In this document: positions 30,196 through 41,739 of the stretch, piece by piece
How the letters are laid out: the number at the start of each line of letters is the position of its first letter
Position numbering within the stretch: position 1 is the first letter of the stretch
Source of the DNA: Elioraea tepidiphila DSM 17972
Lineage (GTDB): Bacteria; Pseudomonadota; Alphaproteobacteria; Acetobacterales; Acetobacteraceae
Reading direction: 5' to 3'
Assembly: GCF_000378465.1 (NCBI RefSeq)
Contig: NZ_KB899910.1
Span: 1-64,000 of the forward strand
DNA: 64,000 nucleotides
Made by a program: the position numbers and the translations under genes
Notes under the pieces: model-generated
What the model was told of the DNA's origin: nothing
The model's database searches: none
What the model saw: the letters and a program-made list of their open reading frames with translations, nothing else

Positions 30196-31239
30196 ATGGC
30201 CAAACCGACGAACACGCCGCGTGCCGAGCCCGGCCACCTGACCGGCGCCGCGCCCCGGCTGCACGAACGCACCTTCGACATCCTGGCCGCGCGCATCGCC
30301 GAGGGCGCCCTGCCCGCCGGCACGTTGCTGCTCGAATCGCATCTCGCCCGCCAGTTCGGCATCAGCCGCGCGCCTGCCCGCCAGGCGCTCGCGCGGCTCG
30401 AGCTGCTGGGCCTGGTGCGCCGCGCCGAGGGGCACGGCTACCGCGTGCGCGGCCGTCCGAGCCGCGATGCCGAGCCAGCGCCGCTGACGCCCGTGCGGCT
30501 GGAAGCGGCGGCGAGCTGGCAGCGCTTCTACCCGGAGGTCGAGCGCGCGATCATCGCCCGCACCGCGGTCGCGGGCTGGCGCGTGATCGAGACCGAGCTC
30601 GCGCGCCACTACGGCGTCAGCCGCACGGTCGCGCGCGAGATGATCGCGCGGCTCAACCAGCGCGGCGTGATCCGGCGCGACGGGCGGGGGCGCTGGTACG
30701 CGCCGGCGCTGACACCCGAGCATGTCGGCGAGCTCTACGAACTGCGCTGGCTGCTGGAACCGGTGGCGCTGCGCAAGGCGATGCCCTCGGTACCGTCGGG
30801 TTTCGTCAGCGCGATGCGCCGGCGGCTGGAGGAGGCCGCCGCGCGCGCCGAGACGCTGGACGGCCGCGCGCTCGACGAGCTGGAGGCCGATCTGCATCTG
30901 CGCCTGCTCGGCCATTGCACCAGCCGGACGCTGATGGACTCGCTCCGGCTCTATCAGTCGCTGCTGGTGGCGCACTCCTTCCTGTATGACTGGGTGCCGC
31001 GGCTCTACCCGACCGAGCCGTTCCTGCCCGAGCACCTCGCCGTGGTCACCGCGCTGGAGGCTGGCGACATCGAGAGCGCGGCGGCGGCGCTGGAGCAGCA
31101 TTTGCGCGCCTCGCTCGGCCGCGCGCTCGCGCGCATCGCGCAGGTCGCCGAGGCGCCGCGCCCCGCCCCCCTGCCCTATCTGGAGAAGCTGCCCGAGGGC
31201 AGCGAGGACCGCGCGCGCGTCAGCGGCGATACGGACTAG
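30196..31239 (+). CDS. GntR-family (FCD) regulator with two winged-helix domains
   Basis: 347 residues; typical FCD regulators have about 220-250. Two GntR winged helices are visible in tandem. The first, about 22-86, has LHERTFDILAARIAEGALPA, FGISRAPARQALARLELLGL and RAEGHGYRVRG. The second, about 111-170, has VIETELARHYGVSRTVAREM and RLNQRGVIRRDGRGRWYAP. An FCD ligand domain (about 175-320) follows, with ELRWLLEPVALRKA, DLHLRLLGHCTSRTL and EHLAVVTALEAGD. It is divergent from the TRAP operon and is its likely regulator, responding to the transported acid or a catabolite. It overlaps the end of the convergent deaminase gene by 20 bases. Confidence 0.88.
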   Translation: MAKPTNTPRAEPGHLTGAAPRLHERTFDILAARIAEGALPAGTLLLESHLARQFGISRAPARQALARLELLGLVRRAEGHGYRVRGRPSRDAEPAPLTPVRLEAAASWQRFYPEVERAIIARTAVAGWRVIETELARHYGVSRTVAREMIARLNQRGVIRRDGRGRWYAPALTPEHVGELYELRWLLEPVALRKAMPSVPSGFVSAMRRRLEEAAARAETLDGRALDELEADLHLRLLGHCTSRTLMDSLRLYQSLLVAHSFLYDWVPRLYPTEPFLPEHLAVVTALEAGDIESAAAALEQHLRASLGRALARIAQVAEAPRPAPLPYLEKLPEGSEDRARVSGDTD

Positions 31240-31639
31240 GCAGCAGCGCGCGCAAGGTCACCCTGCCCTGGCCCGGCACGAGAACCTCTGCCTCGGGCGC
31301 GTAGTCGAGCAGCAGTTCGCGGCAGAGGCCGCAGGGCGAGACCAGCATCGGCCCGCCCCCCTCGTCCGGGCGCGGATGGCGCACCGCCGCGACGAGCGCC
31401 ACCGTCTCGCCCGCCATCACCGCCTCGCCGAGTGCGATCGCCTCGGCGCAGATGGCCGCACGACCGACCGTCGCGTCGAGATTGACGGCCACGAACACCC
31501 GCCCCGAAGCCCCGCGCAGCGCCGCACCGACCGAGTGCCGGCCGTAGCGGTAGCGCAGCCGCACCACCTCCTCCGCCGCGGTGATCAGCGCGCGATCGGT
31601 CGGCGAGAGCAGGTCGGTCAGTCCGGTATCGGGCGCCAC
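31220..31639 (-). CDS. Cytidine deaminase-like zinc enzyme
   Basis: 139 residues from GTG 31639, which has GGAGG 4 bases upstream; GTG 31675 would add 12 residues. The cytidine deaminase fold is shown by HSVGAALRGASGRVFVAVN, the CAE motif (Cys64, Glu66) and PCGLC (Cys103, Cys106). These supply the zinc ligands and the proton-shuttle Glu. It is shorter and more divergent than Cdd of E. coli and could deaminate another nucleoside or a blasticidin-like compound. Arg-rich C-terminus. It stands alone between the GntR gene and the efflux operon. Confidence 0.8.
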   Translation of the reverse strand: MAPDTGLTDLLSPTDRALITAAEEVVRLRYRYGRHSVGAALRGASGRVFVAVNLDATVGRAAICAEAIALGEAVMAGETVALVAAVRHPRPDEGGGPMLVSPCGLCRELLLDYAPEAEVLVPGQGRVTLRALLPSPYRR

Positions 31640-31747
31640 GGGGCCTCCAAGGGTTCGCCGGCCAAGCTCTAGCACAGCCCCGCCCGCCCTTACGCTCGGT
31701 TACCCTTCGTGACGTCCGACCCGCCATGGCCGGGCTATCATTGGTGC

Positions 31748-32919
31748 ATGACCCGACGCGCCCTTACCCGCACGGGCTCGGCCGTCCTCGCCCTCGTGGC
31801 CCTCGCCGCGATGGTCGTGGCGCTGCACGGGCCCGTCACCTCGCAGGACCGCGGCGAACGCGCGGCCCCGACCGCCACGGTCGCGCGCGGCGACGTGCTC
31901 GACCAGATCGCCGCCCTCGGCTCGCTCCAGCCGCGCCGCTATGTCGATGTCGGCGCGCAGGTCTCGGGCCAGCTCCAGCGCCTGCACGTGTCGATCGGTG
32001 ACCAGGTCTCCGCGGGCGACCTGCTCGCCGAGATCGATGCGCGCACCACCCAGGCGAATGTCCGCACCGGCGAGGCCGAGCTGCAACGCCTGCGCGCGCT
32101 GCTGACCCAGCACGAGGCGAACCGCGACCTGCTCACGCTCCAGGTGCAGCGCCAGCAGCGCATGTTCGCTGCCAATGCGACCAGCCGCGACGCGCTGGAG
32201 ACGGTGCAGGCGCAACTGCGCGAGCGCGAGGCGCTGATCGCGCAGACCCACGCGCAGATCGCCGCGCAGGAGAGCCGGCTCACCGCCGATCGCGCGATCC
32301 TCTCCTTCACCCGCATCGTCGCGCCGATGGACGGCACCGTGGTCAGCCTGACCGCGACCGAAGGCCAGATGCTGAACGCGAACATGAACGCGCCGATCCT
32401 GATGCGGATCGCCGATCTCAGCAGCATGACGGTGACGGCGCAGGTGTCCGAGGCGGATCAGCCGCGCCTCTCGCCCGGCATGCCGATCCGCTTCAGCACG
32501 CTCGGCTCGCCGGAACGGGTCTACCAGGCGACCCTGCGCCAGATCTATCCGACGCCGGAGATCGTCAACAACGTCGTGCTCTACCAGGCGCTGTTCGACA
32601 TCCCGAACCGCGACGGCGCACTGTTGCCGCAGATGACCGCGCAGGTGTTCTTCGTGCGCGCGCATGCGCGCGGCGTGCTGACCGTGCCGGCGAGCGCGCT
32701 CGACCCGCCGCGCCGCGGCGCCGACCCGAGCGTGCGGCGCGTGCGCGTGCTCGGCCCCGACGGCGCGATCGAGCCGCGCGAGGTGACGATCGGCGTGACC
32801 GACCGCGTGAGCGCCGAGGTCCGTGCCGGGCTCGCGGAGGGCGAGCGCGTGGTGCTGAACGAGCGCGCAGCACCCGGACCGCAGCAGCAGACCCAACGGC
32901 CGCCGCGGGTGCCGATGCG

Positions 32920-32923
<4 letters not shown>
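31748..32923 (+). CDS. macA: Membrane-fusion protein of an ABC-type efflux pump (MacA-like)
   Basis: 391 residues from ATG 31748; a GTG 39 bases upstream is possible. An N-terminal membrane helix/signal (GSAVLALVALAAMVVAL) is followed by a lipoyl-like half (ALGSLQPRRYVDVGAQVSGQ, GDQVSAGDLLAEID), a coiled-coil hairpin (about 95-185, rich in Q, R, E and L), the second lipoyl half (RIVAPMDGTVVSLTATEGQ) and beta-barrel/MP domains (PASALDPPRRG, REVTIGV). This is the HlyD/RND adaptor order used by MacA. The stop overlaps macB as ATGA. It bridges MacB and the outer-membrane channel. Confidence 0.91.
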
Positions 32924-34889
<1,966 letters not shown>

Positions 34890-34890
<1 letters not shown>

Positions 34891-36275
34891 TGCGGCGGCG
34901 CGCGACCCTGCTGCTGGCGGCCGCAGGTGTCGCCACGGGATGCGCCCGCATCCCCCTGCCGATCTACACGCTGGGCGCGGCGGATCAGTACGCCAACGCG
35001 CCGATCGATGCGCCGACCGCCTGGCCCGACGCCGAGTGGTGGCGCGGCTTCGGCAGCGCCGAGCTCGACGCGCTGATCCTGGCGGCGCGCGAGAACAACC
35101 AGGACCTGCGCGGCGCGGCCGAGCGGGTGCTCCAGGCCGAGGCCGGCGCGCGCATCGATGCCGCGCCGCTGTTCCCCTGGCTCGATCTCGATGGCGGGGC
35201 CTCGCGCCGGCGCGGCAGCACGGGCGGCAGCACCAGCCTCTCGGTCGGCGGGACGGTCTCGTGGGATGCCGATCTCTGGGGCCGGCTGCGCGCCAACGCG
35301 CGCGCGGGCGCGGCCGATCTGCTGGCGAGCGGGTTCGACCGCGATGCGCTGGCCCTCTCGATCACGGCGGCGACCGCAGCGACCTATTTCCAGCTCGTCG
35401 CGATCCGCGCGCGGCGCGACCTCGCGGCCGAGACCCTGGTCGCGGCGCGGCGCATCCTCGGCATCGTCCAGGCCCAGGCCGGCGCGGGCGGCGCCTCGGA
35501 GCTCGACATCCAGCGCCAGTTGAGCGCAGTCGCCTCGCAGGAGGCGCAGCTCGCGGATCTCACCGGCCAGGAGGCGCAGCAGCGCCACGCGCTCGCGGTG
35601 CTGCTCGGCCGCCGGCCGGACCAGCTCGCGGTCGCCGCCCGCTCGCTCGCCCCGCTCCGGCTGCCGCCGGTGGAGGCCGGGCTGCCGACCGACCTGCTCG
35701 CGCGCCGCCCCGATCTCGCGCGCGCCGAGGCGCAGCTTGTCTCGGCCGGGTTCGATGCCGAGGCCGCGCGCGCCGCGCGCTATCCCGGGCTGCGCCTGAC
35801 CGTCTCGGCGGATCGGCTTGCGCCCGATCTCGCCGGGCTGTTCACCATGGAGCGGCTGGTGACCGTGATCTCGGCCTCGATCCTCGCCCCCGTGTTCCAG
35901 GGCGGGCGGCTCGCCGCGGCCGAGGATCGCGCCACCGCGCGGATGCGCGAGCTGGGCCACAGCTACGCCGCCGCGATCCTGACCGCGTTCCAGGAGGTGG
36001 AGGATGCGCTCGCGGTCTCGCGCGCGGCCCGCGAGTCGCACGCGCTCCGCCGCACCGCCTACGAGGCCGCGCAGCGCGCCTATGCGATCGCCGAGCTGCG
36101 CTGGAACGCCGGCGACAGCGACTTCATCACCGTGCTCCAGGCCCAGCAGGCATTCCTGGCCGCGACCGACCAGCTCTCGCAGGCCGACCTGACGCGCTAT
36201 CTCGCCGCGGTGGCGCTGTACCGCGCGCTCGGCGGCGGCTGGTCCCGCCCGGCCGAACTCGCCGCCCGCTCCTGA
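34890..36275 (+). CDS. NodT/TolC-family outer-membrane efflux channel, lipoprotein-like
   Basis: 461 residues from ATG 34890, which shares one base with the macB stop (TGATG). The signal ends LLLAAAGVATGC, a near-lipobox with Cys18. Two OEP repeats are seen: WWRGFGSAELDALILAARENN to about residue 240, and RRPDLARAEAQLVSAGFD to the end. SVGGTVSWDADLWGRLRA is the NodT signature, and NAGDSDFITVLQAQQAFL closes the second repeat. It should form the trimeric outer-membrane duct for MacAB. A strong hairpin follows the stop and ends the operon. Confidence 0.93.
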
Positions 36276-36284
36276 GCGCTCATA

Positions 36285-36319
36285 CCGGCCTGCCGAAGGT
36301 TTCACCCTCGGCAGGCCGG
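36285..36319 (+). terminator. Hairpin downstream of the efflux operon
   Basis: CCGGCCTGCCGA and TCGGCAGGCCGG form a perfect 12-bp stem with an 11-base loop, 9 bases after the channel gene stop. There is no U tract. Its flanks (ATA before, CAT after) and arms resemble the hairpin at 36371-36405, so it is also one unit of a small repeat array. Confidence 0.65.
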
Positions 36320-36335
36320 CATGACGGGTTTCGTT

Positions 36336-36367
36336 CGCGCGTGGCCGCCCCGCCAGCCCCACGCGCG
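36336..36367. repeat. Hairpin repeat copy 2, middle of the nodT-recA gap
   Basis: CGCGCGTGG and CCACGCGCG form a 9-bp stem around the loop CCGCCCCGCCAGCC. The loop differs by one base from the copy at 27268-27295, while both stem arms have changed together, as expected of a selected structure. Confidence 0.6.
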
Positions 36368-36370
36368 ATA

Positions 36371-36405
36371 CCCGGCCGCCAAAGGTCGAACCTTTGGCAG
36401 CCGGG
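36371..36405 (-). terminator. Hairpin downstream of recA
   Basis: CCCGGC and GCCGGG outer arms and CCAAAGGT and ACCTTTGG inner arms form a long stem with a small internal mismatch and a 3-4 base loop. It lies 3 bases beyond the recA stop, so it probably ends the recA transcript. Arms and flanks mirror the 36285-36319 unit. Confidence 0.65.
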
Positions 36406-36407
36406 CA

Positions 36408-37442
<1,035 letters not shown>

Positions 37443-37557
37443 GTCCGTCTCTGTCCTGCCGTCTCGGAGGCTCAACCTCGGGTGATGCCGGGCGATCGCG
37501 TGTTCGCGCTCCTTACCACAGCGTCCGGGCCGCGTCGCATCGGATCGCGTGGTGACT

Positions 37558-37572
37558 GTCCACGCTTTGTTC
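37558..37572 (-). promoter_or_regulatory. lexA box: Candidate LexA (SOS) box upstream of recA
   Basis: GTCC-N7-GTTC, a seven-of-eight match to the alphaproteobacterial LexA consensus GTTC-N7-GTTC. It lies 115 bases before the recA ATG. Position and family precedent support it; I did not identify a matching -35/-10 pair. Confidence 0.55.
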
Positions 37573-37605
37573 CGAGTCAGGCGATGGCGCTGGCGATCAC
37601 AGAAG

Positions 37606-37800
37606 CGTGAGGTTTCGACCTGAAACCTCCCTCATGATCCACAGCAACGCATCCGAAACTCTTTGCTGCGCACATAGGCCCCGACGGACCGCACTGGTCC
37701 ATGGCGCACGGCCCGGCTCCTCCCCGCTGCGGTCGGCGCGGCAGCCCCCCAAAGAATGCTGCCACTCGGGGGCGCGGCTTCGGTCGCGCCCCTCTTTTTT
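37606..37800 (+). ncRNA. Candidate structured small RNA between recA and gldA, family unknown
   Basis: The 468-base stretch 37443-37910 has no convincing gene. Its plus strand contains, in order, an 8-bp stem with a 5-base loop (37609-37629, GAGGTTTC/GAAACCTC), possible pairing of GACCGCA (about 37690) with TGCGGTC (about 37732), a GGCAGC/GCTGCC hairpin near 37740-37763, and a textbook intrinsic terminator. A terminator needs a transcript, and no plus-strand gene ends here, because the upstream neighbour on this side is recA on the other strand. I saw no SRP, tmRNA or RNase P signature. Confidence 0.4.
37769..37800 (+). terminator. Rho-independent terminator
   Basis: GGGGCGCG, an 8-base GCTTCGGT loop and CGCGCCCC are followed directly by TCTTTTTT. 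This is the clearest intrinsic terminator in the window. It lies 111 bases before the gldA-like ATG and would end a plus-strand RNA that contains no evident ORF. Confidence 0.85.
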
Positions 37801-37910
37801 GCCCGCCGCGCATGACGCTTCGGTGAACTCCGGTCCGCGCTTGACCTCGCTCAAGACAGGCGCGCGCCCGTTCGTGTCCCTTGCGGCCCGACCGATCGGA
37901 GGAGGACACG

Positions 37911-39023
37911 ATGCTGACGACCGCCATCTTTCCGGGCCGCTACGTGCAGGGCGAGGGCGCGCTCGCGGTGCTGGGCGAGGAACTCGCCCGGTTCGGCACG
38001 CGCGGCTTCGCCGTGATGGACCCCTTCGCCGCCGACACGCTCAAGCCCGAGATCGAGGCCGGGCTCGCTGGCAAGGTCGCGCTCGCCTGGGAGCGGTTCG
38101 GCGGCGAGTGCAGCGACGAGGAGATCGCCCGCCTCGCCGGGATCGCCAAGGGCTCGGGCGCCGAGGTGATCGCCGGCATCGGTGGCGGCAAGGCGCTCGA
38201 CACCGCCAAGGCGGTCGCGCACAGCCTCGGCCTGCCGGTCGCGATCGTGCCGACCATCGCCTCGACCGATGCGCCGACCTCCGCCCTCTCGGTGATCTAC
38301 ACGCCCGAGGGCGCGTTCAAGCGCTACCTGATCCTGCCGCACAACCCCGCCCTCGTGCTGGTGGATACGGGCGTGATCGCGCGCGCGCCGGTGCGCTTCC
38401 TGGTCGCCGGCATGGGCGATGCGCTCTCGACCTGGTTCGAGGCCGAGGATTGCCGCATCAAGCGCGGCGCAAACATGACCGGCCGGCTCGGGCCGATGAC
38501 GGCTTATGCGCTCGCCCGGCTCTGCTACGACACGCTGCTGCAATACGGCGTGCTGGCGAAGGCCGCCTGCGCCCAGCAGGTGGTCACACCGGCGCTGGAG
38601 CACATCGTCGAGGCGAACACGCTGCTGTCGGGGCTCGGCTTCGAGAGCGGCGGACTGGCGGCGGCGCACGCGATCCACAACGGGCTCACCGTGCTGCACG
38701 AGACTCACGCCTACTGGCACGGCGAGAAGGTGGCGATCGGCACGCTCGCGCTGCTCATGCTGGCCGACCGCAAGCCGGCGCTGATCGACGAGGTGTTCGG
38801 CTTCTGCGAGTCGGTCGGGCTGCCGACGACGCTCGCCGCGATCGGGCTCGGCGACGTGGACGACGCGGCGCTGATGCGGGTGGCCGAACGCGCCTGCGCC
38901 GAGGGCGAGACGATCTGGAACGAGCCGCACATGGTGAACCCGCGCCGCGTGGTGGCGGCGCTGCGGGCGGTCGATGCGGAAGGGACGCGCCGGGCGAAGA
39001 CGCTGCCGCTCGCCGCGGCGTAG
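37911..39023 (+). CDS. gldA: Glycerol dehydrogenase-like iron/zinc alcohol dehydrogenase
   Basis: 370 residues from ATG 37911, preceded by GGAGGAGG. Family III metal-dependent alcohol dehydrogenase. The NAD site is GIGGGKALDTAK, with PTIASTDAPTSALSVIY characteristic of GldA. Predicted zinc ligands are Asp170 (GMGDALSTWFEA), His253 (AAAHAIHNG) and His270 (HGEKVAIG), with the same spacing as bacterial glycerol dehydrogenases. It should oxidise glycerol or a related diol to a hydroxyketone. No glycerol kinase or dha gene is near, so the real substrate may differ. Its stop is 5 bases from the convergent SDR stop. Confidence 0.9.
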   Translation: MLTTAIFPGRYVQGEGALAVLGEELARFGTRGFAVMDPFAADTLKPEIEAGLAGKVALAWERFGGECSDEEIARLAGIAKGSGAEVIAGIGGGKALDTAKAVAHSLGLPVAIVPTIASTDAPTSALSVIYTPEGAFKRYLILPHNPALVLVDTGVIARAPVRFLVAGMGDALSTWFEAEDCRIKRGANMTGRLGPMTAYALARLCYDTLLQYGVLAKAACAQQVVTPALEHIVEANTLLSGLGFESGGLAAAHAIHNGLTVLHETHAYWHGEKVAIGTLALLMLADRKPALIDEVFGFCESVGLPTTLAAIGLGDVDDAALMRVAERACAEGETIWNEPHMVNPRRVVAALRAVDAEGTRRAKTLPLAAA

Positions 39024-39028
39024 CTCCG

Positions 39029-39763
39029 CTACACTAGCGCCCGGCCGCCATCGGCGAGGATGGTCGTGCCCGTCACCTTCGGCATCATCGTCACCGCGGC
39101 ATAGATCGTCACCGCGATCTCCTCGGGCTTGGCCCAGCCGAGCGGGGTCGCGGCGCCGATCGCCGCGTGCTGCTCCGGTGTCCACATCCGCGCCATGTCG
39201 GTATCGACCGGCCCGGGAGCGACCGCCACCACGCGGATCGCCGGCGCGAGCGCGCGGCCGAGGCTGATCGTCATCGTATCGACCGCCGCCTTCGCCGCGC
39301 AGTAGGCGACGCTGCTCCCCTGCCCGCGCCGCGCCGCGACCGAGGAGAGGTTCACGATCACCGCGGGCTCGCGCTTGCGGAGCAGCGGGACGAAGGAGCG
39401 CGCGCAGTAGAGCGGCCCCATCGCGTTGATGCGGAACACGCGCTCGATCAGCGCATCGTCCAGCGCGTCGAGATCGTGATGCGGCACCGGCCGGGTCCAG
39501 CCGGCGTTGTTCACCAGCGCATCGAGCGCGCCGAACGCGGTGCCGACCGTCGCCGCGGCGGCCGCGACCGACGCGCTGTCGGCGACATCGGCCTGCACCA
39601 TCAGGTGCCCCTCGCCCGCGAGCGAACCGAGCGTCGCCTCGGCGGCCGCACGGTCCGAGCCGTACAGGATCGCCACGCGCCAGCCCTCGGCGGCGAACAG
39701 CCGCGCGGTGGCCGCGCCGATGCCGCGATTGCCGCCCGTCACCGCCACGCTGCGTGTCGTCAT
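39029..39763 (-). CDS. Short-chain dehydrogenase/reductase
   Basis: 244 residues from ATG 39763, which overlaps the tctA stop as ATGA and has AGGAGG upstream. Classical SDR: cofactor motif TGGNRGIG, NNAG, the Ser in IVNLSSVAARRG, and the Tyr/Lys pair in VAYCAAKAAVD. The acidic residue after the second strand is not obvious (ILYGSDRAAAEA), so NADP(H) is plausible. It closes with TILADGGRALV. Being the last gene of the tripartite tricarboxylate operon, it probably acts on the imported compound or a product of it; the substrate is unknown. Confidence 0.88.
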   Translation of the reverse strand: MTTRSVAVTGGNRGIGAATARLFAAEGWRVAILYGSDRAAAEATLGSLAGEGHLMVQADVADSASVAAAAATVGTAFGALDALVNNAGWTRPVPHHDLDALDDALIERVFRINAMGPLYCARSFVPLLRKREPAVIVNLSSVAARRGQGSSVAYCAAKAAVDTMTISLGRALAPAIRVVAVAPGPVDTDMARMWTPEQHAAIGAATPLGWAKPEEIAVTIYAAVTMMPKVTGTTILADGGRALV

Positions 39764-41259
39764 CCCGGAACCTCCTGCTGCCGCCCGCGCCGGACCAGTC
39801 CGACCAGGATGGTGAGCCACACCACCGCCGTGATCGCCGCCAGCACCGCCGCGATCGGCCGCGAGACGAAATAGGCGAGGCTGCCGTCGCCCTTCATCAT
39901 CGTCGTCATGAAGTGCTTCTCGAACTGGTCCCCGAGCACGATGCCGAGGATCGCGGGCGCCACGGGGATGCCGTTCTCCTCCATCAGCCAGGCGAGAATG
40001 CCCATCACCATCATGATCACCAGCGCGAAGGGATCGTTGTCGATCGCGAATGAGCCGACCATGCAGAAGATCAGGATCAGGGGCGTCAACACCGGGCGCG
40101 GCACGGTCAGCACCTTGGCACAGAGCCGGATCGCGACGAGACCGATCGGGATCATGATCAGATTGGCGATGATGAAGGCGAGGAACAGCGCGCCGATCTG
40201 CTCCGGGTTCATCAGGAAGATGTCGGGGCCGGGCTGCAATCCCTTCATCAGCAGCAGACCGATCACGATCGCCGTGACGGAATCGCCCGGAATGCCGAAC
40301 ACCAGCGCCGGCACCCAGGCGCCGGCGATCGCGGCGTTGTTGGCCGCCCCCGCATCGACCAGCCCCTCCTCCGAGCCCTTGCCGAACCGGTCCGGGTCCT
40401 TCGAGAAGCGCTTGCCGACGGCGTAGCTGATCCAGGCGGCGATGTCGGCGCCCGCGCCCGGCAGGATGCCGATCGCCGTGCCGATCGTGTTGCCGCGCAC
40501 GATGTTCACCGGGTAGCGCCGCAGCACGGAACCGGTCCCGCGCAGGATGCTGCCGATGCGCCTCACCTGCACCTCGGCGGCGTTGCGGATGGTCGGCAGG
40601 TTGCGCAGGATCTCGGCGATCGCGAACATGCCCACCATGGCCGGAATGAACGCGACCCCCGAGAGCAGGTTGCCGAACCCCATGGTGAAGCGCGGATAGC
40701 CCGAGGTCACGTCCTGCCCGATCGTGGCGATGAACAGCCCGATCAGCAGGCTCACCGCGCCCTTCAGCGGATCGCGCCCCGCGACCATCACCGCGCAGGA
40801 GAGCCCGAGCGCGACCAGCCAGAAATACTCCATCCCCGAGAAGCGCAGCGCGACCTCGGCGAGGCGCGGGGCGAGCAGGATCAGCACGGCCGTGCCGAAC
40901 AGCCCGCCGATCGCCGAGGTGACGAGACAGATCCCGAGGGCGAGCTCCGGCTTGCCCTGCTTCGTCAGGTTGTAGGCATCGTCCACATAGGCGGCCGAGG
41001 CGGGCGTGCCCGGAATGCGCATCAGCGCGCCGGGGATGTCGCCGGCGAAGATCGCCATCGCGGTCGTCATCACCACGGCGGTGAGCGCGGTGACGGGATC
41101 GAGGAAGAAGCTCACCGGCACCAGCAGCGCGACCGCCATGGTCGCCGACAGGCCCGGCATCGAGCCGACGAACAGGCCGAACAGGGCGGCGCCGATGCCG
41201 ACCAGCACGGTCTGCGGCTGGAGCAGCAGCGCGAAGGCCTGCGGCAGCGCCTCGATCAT
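39760..41259 (-). CDS. tctA: Tripartite tricarboxylate transporter large permease (TctA)
   Basis: 499 residues from ATG 41259, which overlaps the tctB stop as ATGA. Highly hydrophobic with about 12 membrane segments. The family motifs GSMPGLSATMAVALLVPVSF, DIPGALMRIPGTPASAAYVD, GILPGAGADIAAWISYAVGK and AWVPALVFGIPGDSVTAIVI are all present. A longer in-frame reading upstream overlaps tctB in a shadow frame and is not real. It moves a carboxylate with sodium or proton coupling, fed by TctC. Confidence 0.95.
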   Translation of the reverse strand: MIEALPQAFALLLQPQTVLVGIGAALFGLFVGSMPGLSATMAVALLVPVSFFLDPVTALTAVVMTTAMAIFAGDIPGALMRIPGTPASAAYVDDAYNLTKQGKPELALGICLVTSAIGGLFGTAVLILLAPRLAEVALRFSGMEYFWLVALGLSCAVMVAGRDPLKGAVSLLIGLFIATIGQDVTSGYPRFTMGFGNLLSGVAFIPAMVGMFAIAEILRNLPTIRNAAEVQVRRIGSILRGTGSVLRRYPVNIVRGNTIGTAIGILPGAGADIAAWISYAVGKRFSKDPDRFGKGSEEGLVDAGAANNAAIAGAWVPALVFGIPGDSVTAIVIGLLLMKGLQPGPDIFLMNPEQIGALFLAFIIANLIMIPIGLVAIRLCAKVLTVPRPVLTPLILIFCMVGSFAIDNDPFALVIMMVMGILAWLMEENGIPVAPAILGIVLGDQFEKHFMTTMMKGDGSLAYFVSRPIAAVLAAITAVVWLTILVGLVRRGRQQEVPG

Positions 41260-41735
41260 GCGCCGTACCTGAGATGCAGCAGCACGCCGAGCGGCAGCGG
41301 CACGCGCAGCCACTCGGCGAACATCAGATGGATTGCCAGCGGACCGAGCACGGCTGTGGCGATCGCGAGCCGCCACGACGCACCGAACCGGCGCGTGAGC
41401 ACCAGCAGGATCGCCGCGGCCGTGGGAATGAAGCCGAGACGCTCCGCCACCGCCAGATAGGCGACAATCGCGCCCAGCACGAGCAGTGCATCGAGCCGCG
41501 CGCGCGGATCGGTCAACAGCGGCCCCGGCTCGATCCAGCGCGCCCCGCGCCCGGCCCGGGCGTGGCGCAGGAACAGCCCGATCGCGCAGAGCGCCAAGCC
41601 GGCCGCGATCACGCCCGGGAACAGCGACGGCCCGAAGGCCTGGCCGGGAACCACCGGGAAGCCCCGGGCGGTCCACGCGATCGCGGCCGCCGCGCCGAGC
41701 AGCACCACGCCCAGCGCGGCGTCCGACAGCTTCAA
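41256..41735 (-). CDS. tctB: Tripartite tricarboxylate transporter small permease (TctB)
   Basis: 159 residues from TTG 41735; no ATG gives a fuller first helix. Four membrane helices are visible: LGVVLLGAAAAIAW, FPGVIAAGLALCAIGLFL, LDALLVLGAIVAYLAVAERLG and a long C-terminal pair (IPTAAAILLVLTRRFG; LAIATAVLGPLAIHLMFAEW). This matches the DUF1468/TctB pattern. It lies between tctC (4 bases upstream) and tctA. Confidence 0.9.
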   Translation of the reverse strand: MKLSDAALGVVLLGAAAAIAWTARGFPVVPGQAFGPSLFPGVIAAGLALCAIGLFLRHARAGRGARWIEPGPLLTDPRARLDALLVLGAIVAYLAVAERLGFIPTAAAILLVLTRRFGASWRLAIATAVLGPLAIHLMFAEWLRVPLPLGVLLHLRYGA

Positions 41736-41739
41736 GCGG

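Noticed and set aside
37606-37800. SRP RNA, tmRNA or RNase P RNA
   Set aside because: I looked for the GGTCCGGAAGGAAGCAGCC-type SRP loop, a tRNA-like CCA end and the GAGGAAAGTCCGGGC-type RNase P motif and found none.
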